Source of the DNA: Methanocorpusculaceae archaeon UBA456
GTDB taxonomy: Archaea; Halobacteriota; Methanomicrobia; Methanomicrobiales; Methanocorpusculaceae
DNA length: 22,185 nt
Direction: 5' to 3'
Assembly: GCA_002496395.1 (NCBI GenBank)
Contig: DAJQ01000013.1
Span: 999 to 23,183 of the forward strand
Positions 7,918 through 14,393 of this stretch are shown piece after piece. The notes under the pieces are model-generated. The model was not told where the DNA came from and searched no databases. It saw only the letters and a list, made by a program, of their open reading frames with translations. The number at the start of each line of letters is the position of its first letter. Positions within the stretch are counted from its first letter, which is position 1. Position numbers and translations under genes: made by a program.

Positions 7918-9081
7918 TCAGGCCTGTTTCATCAGAAATTCATGTGCCTCAAGCGCCGCTTTTGCCCCTTCTCCTGCCGCAATAATAATCTGTTTCCCTC
8001 GAATCGAGGTGACATCACCAGCAGCATAGACCCCCTCCACACTGGTATGACAGTCCTGATCGACGATGATCTCACCCAGCTCATTCATCTGAAGGAATCC
8101 ATTCAGGAACCCGGTATTTGGGATAAGCCCGATCTCAATGAATATCCCCTCAACCATGATACGCTCCTCCTCTTGTGTCGATCTGTTCCTGATAGTAATT
8201 GAGCGGACAAACTTATCCCCCCCGATCCGGGCAACCTCAAAGCCAGTGTGGATAGTCAGGTTGGACAGATTATCCAGCTGACTCTCGAAGACCGCATCAG
8301 CCTTGATGCTGCTCCGGACGATCAGATGCACCTCAGTTGCGATCTTACCCATCTCAAGAGCAGTCTGCACAGCAGAATTGCCGCCGCCAACGATCGCAAC
8401 CACCTTATCCCGGTAGAGGGGAGCATCACAGGTAGAGCAGATCGAAAGGCCCTTCCCCAGATAGGTACTCTCCCCTTCGACACCGAGCATCCGGGAATGT
8501 TTGCCTGAGGCGATCACAATACTTTTTGCAGTATACACAATTCCCGATTCGGTGGAGAGGGAGAAGGTGCCATCGTCCTGCTTATGGAGGGACGAGACAC
8601 GGTCAAGTTCCAGGTTGATACTCTGCGAACGCACCTGCTCCTCGAACTTCGCCATCAGGTCGCTGCCGGTGATCATCAGGTACCCCATGTAGTTCTCTAT
8701 CGCCCAGCTCTCGTTCGACTGCCCCCCGATATTCTCAGAGATGACAAGGGTCTTCAGCATCTTGCGTGCCGCATAGACAGCAGCTGTCAGCCCGGCGGGC
8801 CCGGCACCGATGATGATCAGGTCATAGAGACCCCCACCTTCTTCTGCCCCGAAAATTTCATTGAAAGCAGCAGTATCAAAGCCGACGATCACCTCACCGT
8901 CGATGACTGTGACCGGCACCCCCCGCTGGCCGGAGATCCGGATCATCTCCTTTGCCGCTTCGATATTATCCGGGTTCCCGACATCAATCGCAGTATACTC
9001 AATACCCTTCTTGCCCAGGTACGCCTTTACCATCGCACAGTATGGACACCGTTCCGTCGAATAAACGATGATCTCGCTCAT
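7918..9081 (-). CDS. Glutaredoxin-thioredoxin reductase fusion (AhpF-like)
   Basis: This 387-residue flavoprotein passes electrons from NAD(P)H through FAD to a thiol partner. The N-terminal glutaredoxin domain (1-80) has the CPYC active site (Cys 12, Cys 15) and the cis-Pro loop GVPV (54-57). The reductase part has the FAD motif GAGPAG (92-97), the redox pair CSTC followed by Asp (Cys 215, Cys 218), a nucleotide-binding motif GGGNSA (232-237) and a second FAD motif AAGDV (353-357). After GGGNSA the usual NADPH-contacting Arg cluster is replaced by a segment with KAD (260-262). That segment resembles AhpF, the NADH-dependent peroxiredoxin reductase. The fused glutaredoxin probably takes electrons from the reductase and delivers them to a peroxiredoxin; one is encoded about 4 kb away. 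The gene follows the AI-2E family gene by 37 bp. No clear Shine-Dalgarno is seen; an A/T-rich AATAAT lies near -30. Confidence 0.93.
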   Translation of the reverse strand: MSEIIVYSTERCPYCAMVKAYLGKKGIEYTAIDVGNPDNIEAAKEMIRISGQRGVPVTVIDGEVIVGFDTAAFNEIFGAEEGGGLYDLIIIGAGPAGLTAAVYAARKMLKTLVISENIGGQSNESWAIENYMGYLMITGSDLMAKFEEQVRSQSINLELDRVSSLHKQDDGTFSLSTESGIVYTAKSIVIASGKHSRMLGVEGESTYLGKGLSICSTCDAPLYRDKVVAIVGGGNSAVQTALEMGKIATEVHLIVRSSIKADAVFESQLDNLSNLTIHTGFEVARIGGDKFVRSITIRNRSTQEEERIMVEGIFIEIGLIPNTGFLNGFLQMNELGEIIVDQDCHTSVEGVYAAGDVTSIRGKQIIIAAGEGAKAALEAHEFLMKQA

Positions 9082-9118
9082 GGTTTCAGGATAGACACGG
9101 ATACCACATTATTCTTTG

Positions 9119-10150
9119 CTATGTATCAGCATCGCTGAGAGGTGCTGGCACCCCTCCAAGTTCCTGGACGGCAATCTGGTATCCGCCGATCAAGAGAGAG
9201 AGGAGGAGCGGACCAAGGATGAATCCTATAAGCCCCATAGTCATCATACCGCCGAAAAATCCGATGAAGATGACAACCGGATGGATCTCCACCCGTTTGC
9301 CCATCATCACCGGCCTGAGATAGATATCAGTTAATACTCCGAGGAGGGGATATCCGATGAAGATGATCAGAAGCACTGCATGGAAATCACGGATTGAGAG
9401 GGCATAGAGAGCAAGGAATGCCAGGACAACCACCGGCCCAAGGAACGGTATCAGTGCAAAGAGTGCACAGAGAACCGAGTAGAAGACAACATGCTCAAAT
9501 CCAAGGATCCAGAAGAAGGGAAGTGCCAGGAAGAATGTCAGGATGGCGATTGTGAAATGCACAATATATATTGAATAAAGTGTATCATAGACGCGTTTGT
9601 AGATCACCATGACATTCTTGAGGGATTTCTCTGGGATCATCTTCTGGAAATCAGATTTTAAGCCAGGACCAGAGTAGAGAAAGAGAGCCAGTGAGAGGAT
9701 GAAGAGGAGGAGCTGGAGTGCCAGTGTTGGGATTGAGGAGATATATCTATAAAGAGATTCCTTAACCGAGGTCAGAAGGTTATCGATCATAGCATCAATG
9801 CCGATGCCTGATAACGCAGGGGAAAGATCCGAGATCGCACCCGGGCGCAGCCCTTCAAGGATGCTTGACACGAGGGAGATCAGGTAATCCATATTCTGGT
9901 AGAGGACATTGAAGGTGACAACCACAGCAAGAAAACCAACTGTCACAACAAAGACTGTTATGAGAAAAGCCGAAAGAGCAGGTGTAATTTTTTTCGAAAA
10001 CTTCTCCTGGAACGGGATCAGAACAACTGCCAGAGAAAGGGCGAGGACAATCACCTGCATAAGGGGGAAAAATGTAATAAAGGTAATGAGTGCGATCAGA
10101 GCAACAATCGCAAGCGCAACGCGATCAGCCGATTTCCACGTCAAGGTCAT
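9119..10150 (-). CDS. AI-2E family membrane transporter (UPF0118)
   Basis: This 343-residue integral membrane protein has about seven to eight hydrophobic segments. Family hallmarks visible are an N-terminal pair of helices, a long polar stretch (about 85-140), IPFLGP (234-239), an Arg-Pro in the YLRP segment (277-280), and a Gly-rich run (297-309) followed by GPLL (313-316). The family (PF01594) includes the proposed autoinducer-2 exporter TqsA and Na+/H+ antiporters. The substrate in methanogens is not established, so only the family name is safe. The gene precedes the glutaredoxin-thioredoxin reductase gene on the same strand with a 37 bp gap and may be cotranscribed with it. There is no Shine-Dalgarno sequence, but a TTATAAT box lies 26-32 nt before the ATG, so a leaderless mRNA is likely. 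Confidence 0.9.
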   Translation of the reverse strand: MTLTWKSADRVALAIVALIALITFITFFPLMQVIVLALSLAVVLIPFQEKFSKKITPALSAFLITVFVVTVGFLAVVVTFNVLYQNMDYLISLVSSILEGLRPGAISDLSPALSGIGIDAMIDNLLTSVKESLYRYISSIPTLALQLLLFILSLALFLYSGPGLKSDFQKMIPEKSLKNVMVIYKRVYDTLYSIYIVHFTIAILTFFLALPFFWILGFEHVVFYSVLCALFALIPFLGPVVVLAFLALYALSIRDFHAVLLIIFIGYPLLGVLTDIYLRPVMMGKRVEIHPVVIFIGFFGGMMTMGLIGFILGPLLLSLLIGGYQIAVQELGGVPAPLSDADT

Positions 10151-10175
10151 ACTAACATGAAGATGATGATCAGAA

Positions 10176-10182
10176 ATTATAA
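10176..10182 (-). promoter_or_regulatory. TATA box for the AI-2E family gene
   Basis: TTATAAT on the minus strand lies 26-32 nt upstream of the ATG at 10150. No ribosome binding site lies between them. The spacing predicts transcription starting within a few bases of the ATG. Confidence 0.5.
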
Positions 10183-10219
10183 GAAACTTTGCCGAAAAAG
10201 AGAGATTTTTGAGGTTATT

Positions 10220-10720
10220 TCACTCTACTACCTGGAAACTGCTTGCCGGAACCCCGCAGATCGGGCACTTTTCCGGAGGAGTGGTGATGAAGACATTGCC
10301 ACATACAGGGCAGATCTTTACAGCATCTGCCTTGAGATCAGTACCCTTTGTCACCGCTTCAAGTGCCTCCTTATACAGGCCGGCATGCACCTCTTCTGCC
10401 TTCATCGCATGGGTGAACGTGATCTCGGCATCCTTCCTCCCCTCAGCCTGTGCCCGTTCGACAAACTCCGGGTACATCGTTGTGAATTCGTGGGTCTCAC
10501 CCTCGATGCCGCCTTTCAGGTTGTCAGCGGTTGGCCGGATCAGCCCTGCTACCCTGAGAAGTCTGCGTGCATGGATCTCCTCTGCCTTTGATGCCGCACG
10601 GAAGAGCTTTGCCACATTTGAAAACCCATCTTCCTGAGCCTTTTCTGCAAAAATTGCGTACTTCCGGTTCGCCTGCGACTCGCCTGCGAACGCTTCCATA
10701 ATGTCCTGTTCGGTTGCCAT
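10220..10720 (-). CDS. rbr: Rubrerythrin
   Basis: This 166-residue cytoplasmic non-haem iron protein reduces hydrogen peroxide to water in anaerobes. The N-terminal four-helix domain carries diiron ligands: Glu 14 in GESQA, E-x-x-H ending at His 50, and a second AEEVH ending at His 112. The C-terminal rubredoxin domain has CxxC pairs at 137/140 and 152/155 holding one Fe(Cys)4. Length and domain order are normal for the family. It is transcribed away from radC across a 78 bp gap. The ATG is immediately preceded by GAAGAGGT, which is too close for a standard Shine-Dalgarno, and no strong TATA box is seen, so the start and its promoter are less certain than the identity. A short T-run (TTTTT) lies about 20 bp past the stop and may end the transcript. 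Electrons probably come from rubredoxin-like donors; a desulforedoxin is encoded nearby. Confidence 0.96.
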   Translation of the reverse strand: MATEQDIMEAFAGESQANRKYAIFAEKAQEDGFSNVAKLFRAASKAEEIHARRLLRVAGLIRPTADNLKGGIEGETHEFTTMYPEFVERAQAEGRKDAEITFTHAMKAEEVHAGLYKEALEAVTKGTDLKADAVKICPVCGNVFITTPPEKCPICGVPASSFQVVE

Positions 10721-10798
10721 ACCTCTTCAATGGCAGTACAACAGGAAAAATGTTTTGGATCATTCGAACGACATCCTTAACCACAAATACCCACAAAA

Positions 10799-11488
10799 AT
10801 GAATGCCATGAAAGTGCAGCCGGAAGCACGCCTGATACGTGAGACCCCTGAGATCGATCGACCACGGGAGCGGATCCGATCCTGGGGGGCATCTTCCCTA
10901 TCCGATCCCGAGCTTGTTGCTGCCATTATCGGAAGAGGGATCAAGGGCCATGATGTCACAGCCATTTCCAGGGAGATATGCCGGTGCATTGGAGAGAAAG
11001 GGCTCTCTGTCTCCTGTGAGGATCTGGTGCAGATACAGGGTATCGGCGAGGCGAAAGCATGCCAGATACTGGCTGCATTCGAACTGGCACGGCGTGTGCA
11101 GAATAACTCCTGCCGATTGAAGATCACAAGCCCGGAAGATGCACTCCCCTATGCAGAGGATATCCGGGTGGAGAGGCAGGAGCATGTCATCTGCATCACA
11201 TTGAACGGGGCGCACGAACTGATCAAAAGAAGGACTATCACAAAAGGGATCTTAAACCAAAGCCAGATACATCCCCGTGAGGTCTACGCCGATGCGATCA
11301 GTGATCGTGCTGCCTCGATCATCATCATGCACAACCACCCTTCAGGGAACGTCACACCCAGCTCTGATGATATCGCTGTGACAAAGAAGCTTGCAGAAGC
11401 CGGTGAAGTCCTTGGGATCAGGCTGATCGATCATATCATCGTCGCCGAGAACGGCTTCTGCTCACTCCATGGAGAGGGATATTTCTAA
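10799..11488 (+). CDS. radC: RadC family protein (JAB/MPN domain)
   Basis: This 229-residue protein has the normal RadC layout. An N-terminal helix-hairpin-helix region includes IQGIGEAKA (79-87). A JAB/MPN domain (about 107-229) follows with the JAMM zinc site: His 178, His 180 and Asp 191 in HNHPSGN...SSDD, with a conserved Glu near 126-128. The fold is that of a metal-dependent deubiquitinase-like hydrolase. Despite its name, the biochemical role of RadC in DNA repair is not established. The start could be ATG 10799 or ATG 10808, as neither has a clear Shine-Dalgarno. It is divergent from rubrerythrin and converges on the flavoprotein gene with a 6 bp gap. No mobile-element genes are seen next to it. 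Confidence 0.93.
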   Translation: MNAMKVQPEARLIRETPEIDRPRERIRSWGASSLSDPELVAAIIGRGIKGHDVTAISREICRCIGEKGLSVSCEDLVQIQGIGEAKACQILAAFELARRVQNNSCRLKITSPEDALPYAEDIRVERQEHVICITLNGAHELIKRRTITKGILNQSQIHPREVYADAISDRAASIIIMHNHPSGNVTPSSDDIAVTKKLAEAGEVLGIRLIDHIIVAENGFCSLHGEGYF

Positions 11489-11494
11489 GGTGGA

Positions 11495-12100
11495 TCAGCC
11501 GGTTTTTCCCTTCCTGACCGCGTCACCAAGTGCATACCCTTTGGCATATGCCTTTTTTAAGAGCTCCGGCCTGGTTGTGAGATCCTTTATCGTATCCATG
11601 TCATCCCGGAGCAGGCTGTCCCAGAGTGGACAATCAATGATCTCCCCGAATGCATGCATCGTCTGGAGGAGGCCGGAGAAGAGATTTTTGATATTCATTC
11701 CCGCAATCGAGAGGAGGAGCATCTTCCGCACCTCCCTCTGTTCAGGGGATATCAGGGATTCACCACGCTCGTACTTTGCCATATAAAAGACCTGAAACCG
11801 GTCAATAAATGACTTCAGTGCACCGGGCACCCCCATCGTCATCACAGGAGTTGCAACGATCAGCCCGTCTGCATCCCTGATCATATCATAGTACTTTTGC
11901 ATCTCATCTTTAATCGCACACCGGGGTTCTGCCTTGCAGACGAAGATCTCCATACAGGGCTTGATCGAAAGGCCAGGCACCCAGACAACCTCGACGTTGC
12001 ATCCGGCCTCCTCTGCACCACGGATCGCTTCCTTCAGAAGAATGGCGGTATTCCCTTCTCTTCTGGGGCTCCCAAGCAGTGCCACAAGATTGCAGTCCAT
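11495..12100 (-). CDS. NAD(P)H-dependent FMN reductase-like flavoprotein
   Basis: This protein of about 201 residues has a flavodoxin-like fold. The FMN phosphate loop is GSPRREGNTA near the N-terminus. A second flavin loop, ATPVMTMGVPGALKSF, starts at about residue 86. The family includes methanogen iron-sulfur flavoproteins (Isf), which bind a 4Fe-4S cluster through a compact CX2CX2CX4-7C motif. Here the motif reads PCMEIFVCKAEPRC, so the second Cys is Ile and only three cysteines remain. A normal 4Fe-4S site is therefore unlikely, and I call it a simple FMN oxidoreductase. The ATG at 12100 is preferred over GTG 12109 because a TTTTAT box lies 27-32 nt before it and there is no Shine-Dalgarno. 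It is divergent from the desulforedoxin operon, so a redox role is plausible. Confidence 0.88.
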   Translation of the reverse strand: MDCNLVALLGSPRREGNTAILLKEAIRGAEEAGCNVEVVWVPGLSIKPCMEIFVCKAEPRCAIKDEMQKYYDMIRDADGLIVATPVMTMGVPGALKSFIDRFQVFYMAKYERGESLISPEQREVRKMLLLSIAGMNIKNLFSGLLQTMHAFGEIIDCPLWDSLLRDDMDTIKDLTTRPELLKKAYAKGYALGDAVRKGKTG

Positions 12101-12126
12101 AGAGAGCACTCTTGCAATCAGAACTG

Positions 12127-12132
12127 ATAAAA
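12127..12132 (-). promoter_or_regulatory. TATA-like box for the flavoprotein gene
   Basis: TTTTAT on the minus strand lies 27-32 nt before the ATG at 12100. There is no Shine-Dalgarno in between, so a leaderless mRNA is likely. Confidence 0.45.
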
Positions 12133-12181
12133 GTGTTCTTCAAAACCGCAGAAGAGTGGAAGATCGGTACCTTCACAATGG

Positions 12182-12216
12182 TTAAATAGAGTCAACACCC
12201 ATTGAGATTTTGGTGA
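12182..12216 (+). promoter_or_regulatory. TATA box and ribosome binding site of the oxygen-defence operon
   Basis: TTAAATA at 12182-12188 is a good archaeal TATA box. A GGTGA ribosome binding site at 12212-12216 sits 7 nt before the ATG at 12224. Unlike the neighbouring leaderless genes, this operon should have a short leader of about 10-15 nt. Confidence 0.5.
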
Positions 12217-12223
12217 AAAACCG

Positions 12224-12466
12224 ATGTCAAATCCAGAAGAACGTTGTGAAATTGTAAAGGCAGGAACGAAAGCGAACCCCGGCAAATACGTCTGTATCGA
12301 CTGTGGTGCCGAGATGACCCTGACTCATGCCGAGGAGGATCTCCGGAAATGCCCGGCCTGCGAATGTGCAGAGTACCAGTGCTTCCCGATGACCCATATC
12401 AGGCCTGATATCAAGACTGCTGAAGATGTGAACAACCCTCCAAAACGTGGCGGATCAAAGATCTGA
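12224..12466 (+). CDS. Small zinc-ribbon / rubredoxin-like protein
   Basis: This 80-residue soluble protein has two knuckles, Cys 24-x-x-Cys 27 (CIDC) and Cys 43-x-x-Cys 46 (CPAC), enough for one Zn or Fe site. Extra cysteines lie at 48 and 53, and there is a basic, flexible C-terminus (PPKRGGSKI). The fold resembles zinc-ribbon proteins common in archaea. I cannot name a specific function. It is the first gene of a plus-strand run with desulforedoxin, a CMD-family protein and peroxiredoxin, which suggests a redox or metal role. The start has GGTGA 7 nt upstream and a TATA box. A rubredoxin-like electron carrier is possible, but the second knuckle lacks the CPxCG form usual in rubredoxins. 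Confidence 0.8.
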   Translation: MSNPEERCEIVKAGTKANPGKYVCIDCGAEMTLTHAEEDLRKCPACECAEYQCFPMTHIRPDIKTAEDVNNPPKRGGSKI

Positions 12467-12515
12467 CTGCTGCATACGTAAATGCAGCCGGAACCGCGGT
12501 TTTGGACAGAAGAAT

Positions 12516-12523
12516 GAGGTGAT
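12516..12523 (+). promoter_or_regulatory. Strong Shine-Dalgarno for desulforedoxin
   Basis: GAGGTGAT lies 5 nt before the ATG at 12529 and closely matches the complement of archaeal 16S rRNA 3' ends. It decides the start of this very short gene. Confidence 0.75.
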
Positions 12524-12528
12524 GAACA

Positions 12529-12654
12529 ATGGTAAATGTATCCAGTGAAGGGCAGATCTTCACCTGTGAGATCTGCGGAAATGTCGTCGAAGTCAAAGAG
12601 GCTGGCGGTGGCGAACTGATCTGCTGTGGCCAGCCAATGGAACTTGAGGAGTGA
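12529..12654 (+). CDS. dsr: Desulforedoxin (41 residues)
   Basis: This is a 41-residue protein with the desulforedoxin signature: CxxC (Cys 13, Cys 16), then the adjacent pair Cys 32-Cys 33 followed by Gly. In known desulforedoxins these four cysteines hold one Fe in a distorted tetrahedron, and the protein works as a small dimer. The same fold forms the N-terminal domain of desulfoferrodoxin (superoxide reductase). No catalytic superoxide reductase domain follows here, so it is a free electron carrier or metal site rather than an enzyme. The frame is short but well supported by the signature and by a strong Shine-Dalgarno (GAGGTGAT, 5 nt spacing). The stop overlaps the Shine-Dalgarno of the next gene, so translation is probably coupled. 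The symbol 'dsr' is used for desulforedoxin and should not be confused with sulfite reductase. Confidence 0.93.
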   Translation: MVNVSSEGQIFTCEICGNVVEVKEAGGGELICCGQPMELEE

Positions 12655-12655
12655 T
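12648..12655 (+). promoter_or_regulatory. Shine-Dalgarno of the CMD-family gene overlapping the desulforedoxin stop
   Basis: GGAGTGAT contains the TGA stop of desulforedoxin and sits 5 nt before the next ATG at 12661, a typical layout for coupled translation. Confidence 0.7.
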
Positions 12656-12660
12656 CTCGT

Positions 12661-13014
12661 ATGAGCAAAAAGAAAGATGACCTCAAGTCACTCGAAGAGA
12701 AGATCGGGAAGGTACCGGTCTTCTTCCGTGGGCTGATGGAGAAGGAGCCCGAGATGTTTGAGATGGTCATGAAGTTCGACCAGCATATCTGGGCAGACGG
12801 TGCTCTTGACAAAAAGACGAAGAAAGTACTGGCCATCGCCATTGCAGCAGCCCTCAGGGACGAGCATGCAGTACGGGCCCAGCTTGCCGGTGCAAAACAA
12901 CTCGGCGTATCGAAAGAGCAGATCGAAGAGGGGCTCCGGGTAACGTTCATGCTCTCCGGAATGCCCGCATATGTCTATGGCAAGACTGCCATGGAAGAGA
13001 TAATGGGGAAGTGA
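12661..13014 (+). CDS. Carboxymuconolactone decarboxylase (AhpD-like) family protein lacking CxxC
   Basis: This 117-residue all-helical protein belongs to the CMD/AhpD family; the core is about 45-110, with LAIAIAAAL leading into the active-site helix. In AhpD and related peroxidase-type members this helix carries C-x-x-C and a His. Here the positions read Asp 67, Ala 70 and Gln 74 (RDEHAVRAQ), so the thiol peroxidase site is missing. Function is therefore unclear; a structural, binding or other catalytic role is possible. It sits between desulforedoxin and peroxiredoxin, a place where AhpD-type proteins often act as electron donors to peroxiredoxins. Spacing is tight: 6 bp after the desulforedoxin stop, with the next start 5 bp after its own stop. 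The start is supported by GGAGTGAT. Confidence 0.88.
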   Translation: MSKKKDDLKSLEEKIGKVPVFFRGLMEKEPEMFEMVMKFDQHIWADGALDKKTKKVLAIAIAAALRDEHAVRAQLAGAKQLGVSKEQIEEGLRVTFMLSGMPAYVYGKTAMEEIMGK

Positions 13015-13019
13015 TTCTG

Positions 13020-13685
13020 ATGTGTGATGATATGGATATGTACTGTGACTGTGGGCCATCAATGCCCACAATCGGCCAGGAGGCCCCGGATTTTGAAGCA
13101 ATAACAACCCATGGGCCGATGAAGCTCTCCGACTTCAAAGACAAGAAATGGGTCGTCCTCTTCTCGCATCCGGCAGACTTCACGCCAGTCTGCACGACCG
13201 AATTTATCGCACTTTCCGAAGCAAACCCGGAATTTGAGGCATTAAATGCCCAGCTTGTCGGCCTCTCCATCGACAGCATCCACTCACATCTCGCATGGGT
13301 CAGGAATGTAAAAGAGAAGATGGGAGTAAAAATTCCATTCCCGATCATTGCGGACCTTGATATGAATGTGGCATCCCTCTTTGGCATGGTTCATCCGGGC
13401 CAGAGCACCACTGCTGCTGTCCGTGCAGTCTTCTATATCGACCCCCAGATGATCATCCGGGGCATCCTCTACTACCCACTCTCAAACGGGCGGTATATCC
13501 CTGAACTGGTCCGTCTCTTAAAGGCATTCCAGACAAGCGATACCCACGGGGTTGCAACACCCGCGAACTGGCAGCCAGGCGACAAGGTCGTGGTACCCGC
13601 ACCAAAGACTGTCGAACAGGCTGAGATCCGGGACACAGAAGGGTACGAATGCAAGGACTGGTACCTCTGTTTCAAACAGATCTAA
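13020..13685 (+). CDS. Peroxiredoxin, archaeal Prx6-type
   Basis: This is a thiol peroxidase of 221 residues that reduces H2O2 and organic peroxides. The peroxidatic Cys 58 lies in HPADFTPVCTTEF. Two C-terminal cysteines (211 and 217, C-x5-C in YECKDWYLC) match the arrangement in archaeal Prx6-like thioredoxin peroxidases, which form decamers in studied examples. I place the start at ATG 13020 because GAAGTGAT lies 4 nt upstream. The frame is open to a GTG at 13011 (3 extra residues) that overlaps the previous stop. The N-terminus before the usual family start carries three extra cysteines (MCDDMDMYCDCG), which is uncommon. It is the last gene of the zinc-ribbon/desulforedoxin/CMD operon, and a T-tract follows. 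The glutaredoxin-thioredoxin reductase fusion is a likely reductant. Confidence 0.95.
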   Translation: MCDDMDMYCDCGPSMPTIGQEAPDFEAITTHGPMKLSDFKDKKWVVLFSHPADFTPVCTTEFIALSEANPEFEALNAQLVGLSIDSIHSHLAWVRNVKEKMGVKIPFPIIADLDMNVASLFGMVHPGQSTTAAVRAVFYIDPQMIIRGILYYPLSNGRYIPELVRLLKAFQTSDTHGVATPANWQPGDKVVVPAPKTVEQAEIRDTEGYECKDWYLCFKQI

Positions 13686-13689
13686 ACTC

Positions 13690-13696
13690 TTTTTTT
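13690..13696 (+). terminator. T-tract terminator after peroxiredoxin
   Basis: Seven T residues lie 5 bp past the peroxiredoxin stop with no strong hairpin before them. Archaeal RNA polymerase stops at T-rich tracts of this kind, so this probably ends the four-gene operon. Confidence 0.55.
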
Positions 13697-13775
13697 AATC
13701 AGAATGTCCACAAAGTGCCCTGATACGAATTCCATAGAAACAATACAATCGGGAAGAGAGGAGTGTCCTGCATAG

Positions 13776-14357
13776 ATGTGTTCACGCTATACCATCATCG
13801 GCACCCGGATCCTCAGTGAGCGGTTCGGCCTACCAACAATCCCCCCACGATACAATGCGGCTCCCGGCCAGCGCCTCCCGATGATTACAGCAGAAGATCA
13901 GCTGACAAAATCAACCTTCGGGATCGTACGGGGTGACGCCGGACGCCGGATTAATGCACGAATCGAGGGGCTGGAAGGGAAAGCCAGAGGGAGAGAAGAG
14001 CGGTGCGCCATCCCGGCAAGCGGTTTTTATGAATGGAAGACCGAAGAGGTGCGAAAAGAGCCCTACTACATCACATTTCCGGATAGGGAACTCCTGTCAT
14101 TTGCCGGGATCTATGACAGGCGAAACGATGCATTTGCTATCGTCACACAGGCAGCATCCGATCCGGTGAAGAGCATCCACCAGAGGATGCCCTTAATACT
14201 GACAGAAGCCGGGGAGAGGGAATGGCTCACGGGAACGACCCCTTTCTCCTCAGATGAGAGAATTGAGATCTATCGCGTATCAAGAGCCATCAATAATCCC
14301 GCTGCACCGGATGATCCCTCCCTGATCCTGCGGACCGGGAGGCATGACTGGTGGTAA
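13776..14357 (+). CDS. SRAP/HMCES family abasic-site DNA-protein crosslink protein
   Basis: This 193-residue protein is a SOS response-associated peptidase (SRAP) family member (YedK in E. coli, HMCES in humans). Catalytic Cys 2 directly follows Met 1 (MCSRYT). Other family residues visible are Asn 27 in YNAAPGQ, NAR at 60-62, Glu 86 in SGFYEW, and His 135 in HQRMPLIL. Known members bind abasic sites in single-stranded DNA and form a thiazolidine link through Cys 2, shielding the lesion from breakage. The usual Trp-Gly before the Asn-Ala-Arg motif is Phe-Gly here and the loop between them is short, giving a compact form. GGAGTG lies about 10 nt before the ATG. It stands alone between the T-tract of the peroxiredoxin operon and the convergent glutamine synthetase gene. 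A link to oxidative DNA damage is inferred from position. Confidence 0.94.
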   Translation: MCSRYTIIGTRILSERFGLPTIPPRYNAAPGQRLPMITAEDQLTKSTFGIVRGDAGRRINARIEGLEGKARGREERCAIPASGFYEWKTEEVRKEPYYITFPDRELLSFAGIYDRRNDAFAIVTQAASDPVKSIHQRMPLILTEAGEREWLTGTTPFSSDERIEIYRVSRAINNPAAPDDPSLILRTGRHDWW

Positions 14358-14393
14358 ACAAGAAAAATGGAGAGATAAGAATATCTGGCGATC

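Noticed and set aside
14373..14386. Small hairpin AGATA-AGAA-TATCT between the convergent SRAP and glutamine synthetase genes
   Set aside because: The stem has only 5 A/T-rich pairs and there is no T-tract after it, so it is too weak to call a terminator.
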